A stretch of DNA of 6,789 nucleotides from Thiomicrorhabdus sp. GTDB lineage: Bacteria; Pseudomonadota; Gammaproteobacteria; Thiomicrospirales; Thiomicrospiraceae. The stretch's first letter is position 1. Each line of letters begins with the position of its first letter. Location: NCBI GenBank assembly GCA_015488565.1, contig WFNQ01000240.1, positions 1-6,789 on the forward strand, written 5' to 3'. The position numbers and the translations under genes were made by a program. Below are positions 5,773 to 6,789 of the stretch, one piece after another. Below the pieces are notes generated by a model that was not told the DNA's origin, ran no database searches, and was given only the letters and a program-made list of their open reading frames with translations.

Positions 5773-5799
5773 ATTAAAGTCGACACTGACCCTACTTAT
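5773..5799. repeat. 27-bp direct repeat, left copy
   Basis: Contains GTCGACACTGACCC and matches 6652-6678 at 26 of 27 positions (T at 5793, C at 6672), in the same orientation. It lies 36 bp beyond the vapC stop codon. With the right copy it brackets the toxin-antitoxin pair. Confidence 0.85.
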
Positions 5800-5834
5800 C
5801 AAACTGCTTGAGCAAGCTAATTTCTGGTTGTGGC

Positions 5835-6242
5835 TTAACTTGTTTTATTGTTAACCCAATTTTCTACTCTTAAGCCTTCAACACGATTAAATTCTCTGGT
5901 GTTATTGGTTATTAATGTAAGCCCAAGACTTCTTGCGTGAGCCGCTATCATAAAGTCGTAAGCACCAATTTCCTGACCTTTTAGCTCATGCCTTAGTTGA
6001 CCAAATTGGTAAGCGGCTGCTTCATCAAAATTTATCACTTCCAATCGTCCAACAAACCCTTCCAATACGATTCTATTCTGTCGTTGATTATCAGATTTCT
6101 CAACGCCGTGAACAAGCTCTCCAAGTGTCACTGTGGAAATGCTAATTTCACCAGAGTGAATATTAAACATCCTTCTAACTTCTAAGGGCTTACGCTTTAT
6201 TGTATAAATACACGTATCTGTATCAAGCATGTATTTAATCAT
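5835..6242 (-). CDS. vapC: VapC-type toxin, PIN-domain ribonuclease
   Basis: Toxin of a type II toxin-antitoxin system. VapC proteins are magnesium-dependent endoribonucleases that inhibit translation, many by cutting initiator tRNA or rRNA. From the ATG at 6242 the protein has 135 residues and starts MIKYMLDTDTCIYTIK, the usual N-terminus of this VapC group. The PIN acidic residues are present: Asp7 and Asp9 (LDTD), Glu42 (LGELVHG), and Asp96 (AYDFMIAAHA). The C-terminal ITNNTREF...GLRVENW block is also intact, so the enzyme appears active. A GTG at 6254 in the same frame would add four residues, but the ATG fits the family better. That choice gives an 8-nt overlap with vapB (6235-6242), implying translational coupling. 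The stop is at 5835-5837. Confidence 0.95.
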   Translation of the reverse strand: MIKYMLDTDTCIYTIKRKPLEVRRMFNIHSGEISISTVTLGELVHGVEKSDNQRQNRIVLEGFVGRLEVINFDEAAAYQFGQLRHELKGQEIGAYDFMIAAHARSLGLTLITNNTREFNRVEGLRVENWVNNKTS

Positions 6243-6471
6243 TGAATAATTCACGCTCTTGAGCTAAAGGCTGTTCTCTGCTTGTCATAAATTCACTTGA
6301 GGTTGTTTCACTATCAAACCAGTTATCCCAGCATTGATTTACAGGAGTGATTATTCGGCTGTTACCGATTACGACAACCTCAACCTCTTTTACATCGCTT
6401 GGAAAAGCAACGGACTTTGATAGACGCACCGCCTGACTTTGATTGGATTTAAAAAGTTTTGTATGTACCAT
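6235..6471 (-). CDS. vapB: VapB-type antitoxin (AbrB/SpoVT-like DNA-binding)
   Basis: A 78-residue antitoxin that should bind and neutralise the downstream VapC and repress its own promoter. The N-terminal half (KLFKSNQSQAVRLSKSVAFP ... VEVVVIGNSRIITP) matches the swapped-hairpin AbrB-like fold of VapB proteins, with the Q-A-V-R-L-S core. The C-terminal part (WDNWFD ... SEFMTSREQPLAQERELF) is the extended toxin-wrapping segment of this subgroup. The ATG at 6471 is preceded by AGAGG (complement of 6480-6484) with 8-nt spacing. The next gene starts inside its last codons. A palindrome at 6483-6519, just upstream, is the likely autoregulatory operator. Confidence 0.93.
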   Translation of the reverse strand: MVHTKLFKSNQSQAVRLSKSVAFPSDVKEVEVVVIGNSRIITPVNQCWDNWFDSETTSSEFMTSREQPLAQERELFND

Positions 6472-6482
6472 TTTAACGGCCT

Positions 6483-6519
6483 CTTATTTGTATATACCCA
6501 TTGTACATACAAAAATAAG
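6483..6519 (-). promoter_or_regulatory. vapBC promoter/operator palindrome
   Basis: An imperfect inverted repeat: CTTATTTGTATAT at 6483-6495 faces a right arm at 6505-6519 whose complement reads CTTATTTTTGTATGT. The TTGTAT/ATACAA core (6488-6493 and 6507-6512) is perfect. The palindrome ends about 12 nt before the vapB ATG and covers a TATATA -10-like box. AbrB-type VapB proteins, alone or with VapC, typically repress through such palindromes. Confidence 0.6.
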
Positions 6520-6651
6520 CTATATCAACTGCACTTGCTCTGCCCCTGTTTTTGAAAGACGAACTTAGTCACATTTTCTGTGGGTAATTTTTTTTGGGGG
6601 GGCTTTGTGTTGTGATTGGGGTGGGTCTTGCAGGGATTGGCTTAAATTCAA
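6520..6651. other. Non-coding spacer with a T8-G7 tract
   Basis: No gene is seen on either strand. It contains T8 followed by G7 (6588-6602), then G/T-rich sequence leading into the right copy of the 27-bp repeat. It probably belongs to the accessory junction rather than to vapBC regulation. Confidence 0.45.
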
Positions 6652-6678
6652 ATTAAAGTCGACACTGACCCCACTTAT
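6652..6678. repeat. 27-bp direct repeat, right copy
   Basis: Same orientation as the copy at 5773-5799 and identical at 26 of 27 bases; copy starts are 879 bp apart. It ends 11 bp before the first recognisable codon of the IS91 transposase fragment. An in-frame TGA at 6666-6668 lies within it, so the transposase frame cannot continue leftward through the repeat. Confidence 0.85.
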
Positions 6679-6689
6679 TTCAGGAAAAG

Positions 6690-6789
6690 GATATTTTAAG
6701 CTATACGGACGAGGAGGTCACTTTTCGGTATAAAGACAGTAAAACAAAACGGTATAAAAAACGAACCTTATCGGGGGTTGAGTTTATTC
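6690..6789 (+). pseudogene. IS91-family transposase fragment, 5' truncated, continuing off the right edge
   Basis: An open frame from 6690 reads DILSYTDEEVTFRYKDSK followed by a basic stretch and TLSGVEFI. This matches the region after the 'HR-x-AISNxR' block of IS91-type (Y2 HUH) transposases, where family members read 'R-I-L ... VTFRYKD ... TL-x-x-EFIRRFL'. The N-terminal two-thirds, including the HUH motif and catalytic tyrosines, is missing: upstream in the same frame is a TGA at 6666-6668, with no start codon or ribosome-binding site between. The fragment is therefore almost certainly a remnant. Its C-terminal part may continue beyond the window. Confidence 0.75.

Larger units (their letters stand above)
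5339..5834. other. Long non-coding spacer between the exported-protein operon and vapC
   Basis: About 500 bp without a convincing gene. From left to right it holds the operon's ribosome-binding site, a structured leader with nested inverted repeats (5397-5460), a candidate promoter (5464-5491), a C8 run (5604-5611), a G8/C10 hairpin (5701-5743) and one copy of a 27-bp repeat (5773-5799). A 60-codon + strand frame at 5338-5520 has no ribosome-binding site or recognisable motif and is not called. Confidence 0.6.

Noticed and set aside
6242..6254. GTG start for vapC
   Set aside because: It would add only four residues; the ATG at 6242 gives the family's usual MIKYMLDT N-terminus and a standard overlap with vapB.

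Overview
The window looks like an AT-rich bacterial chromosome, most likely a gammaproteobacterium. The evidence is the protein style, a trpS of typical proteobacterial length, CCA-encoded tRNA genes with an ACG-anticodon tRNA-Arg, and Tat-exported DUF1501/DUF1800 proteins. I cannot name the genus from sequence alone.

Left half (1-3410) is ordinary gene-dense chromosome on the + strand. It holds the 3' end of a DUF1800 gene, a complete Tat-signal DUF1501 gene (the usual partner of DUF1800), a small membrane methyltransferase of the isoprenylcysteine carboxyl methyltransferase type, and trpS (tryptophanyl-tRNA synthetase).

Middle (3411-4111) is a convergent zone. Downstream of trpS lies a compact set of short palindromes and a 23-bp direct repeat. 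Three tRNA genes then run on the - strand: tRNA-Ser(GCT), followed by two identical tRNA-Arg(ACG) copies exactly 210 bp apart. Each Arg copy has its own TATAAT box and its own intrinsic terminator. The two terminators are homologous and show a compensatory base-pair change.

Right half (4112-6789) has the features of an accessory region: wide spacers, G/C homopolymer runs of 7-10 bases, unusual inverted repeats, and - strand genes. A two-gene operon with a 1-nt stop/start overlap (5338 to 4446) encodes two exported small beta-sandwich proteins of unknown role. One is anchored by two transmembrane helices and the other carries a signal peptide. Further right is a vapBC-type toxin-antitoxin pair with an inverted-repeat operator. 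It is bracketed by two 27-bp direct repeats differing at one base. The right-hand repeat lies 11 bp before a 5'-truncated IS91-family transposase fragment that runs off the window edge.

I see no CRISPR array, large defence system or complete transposon. The least explained parts are the paired exported beta-sandwich operon, the repeat-bracketed vapBC segment, and the G/C-tract palindromes in the spacers.
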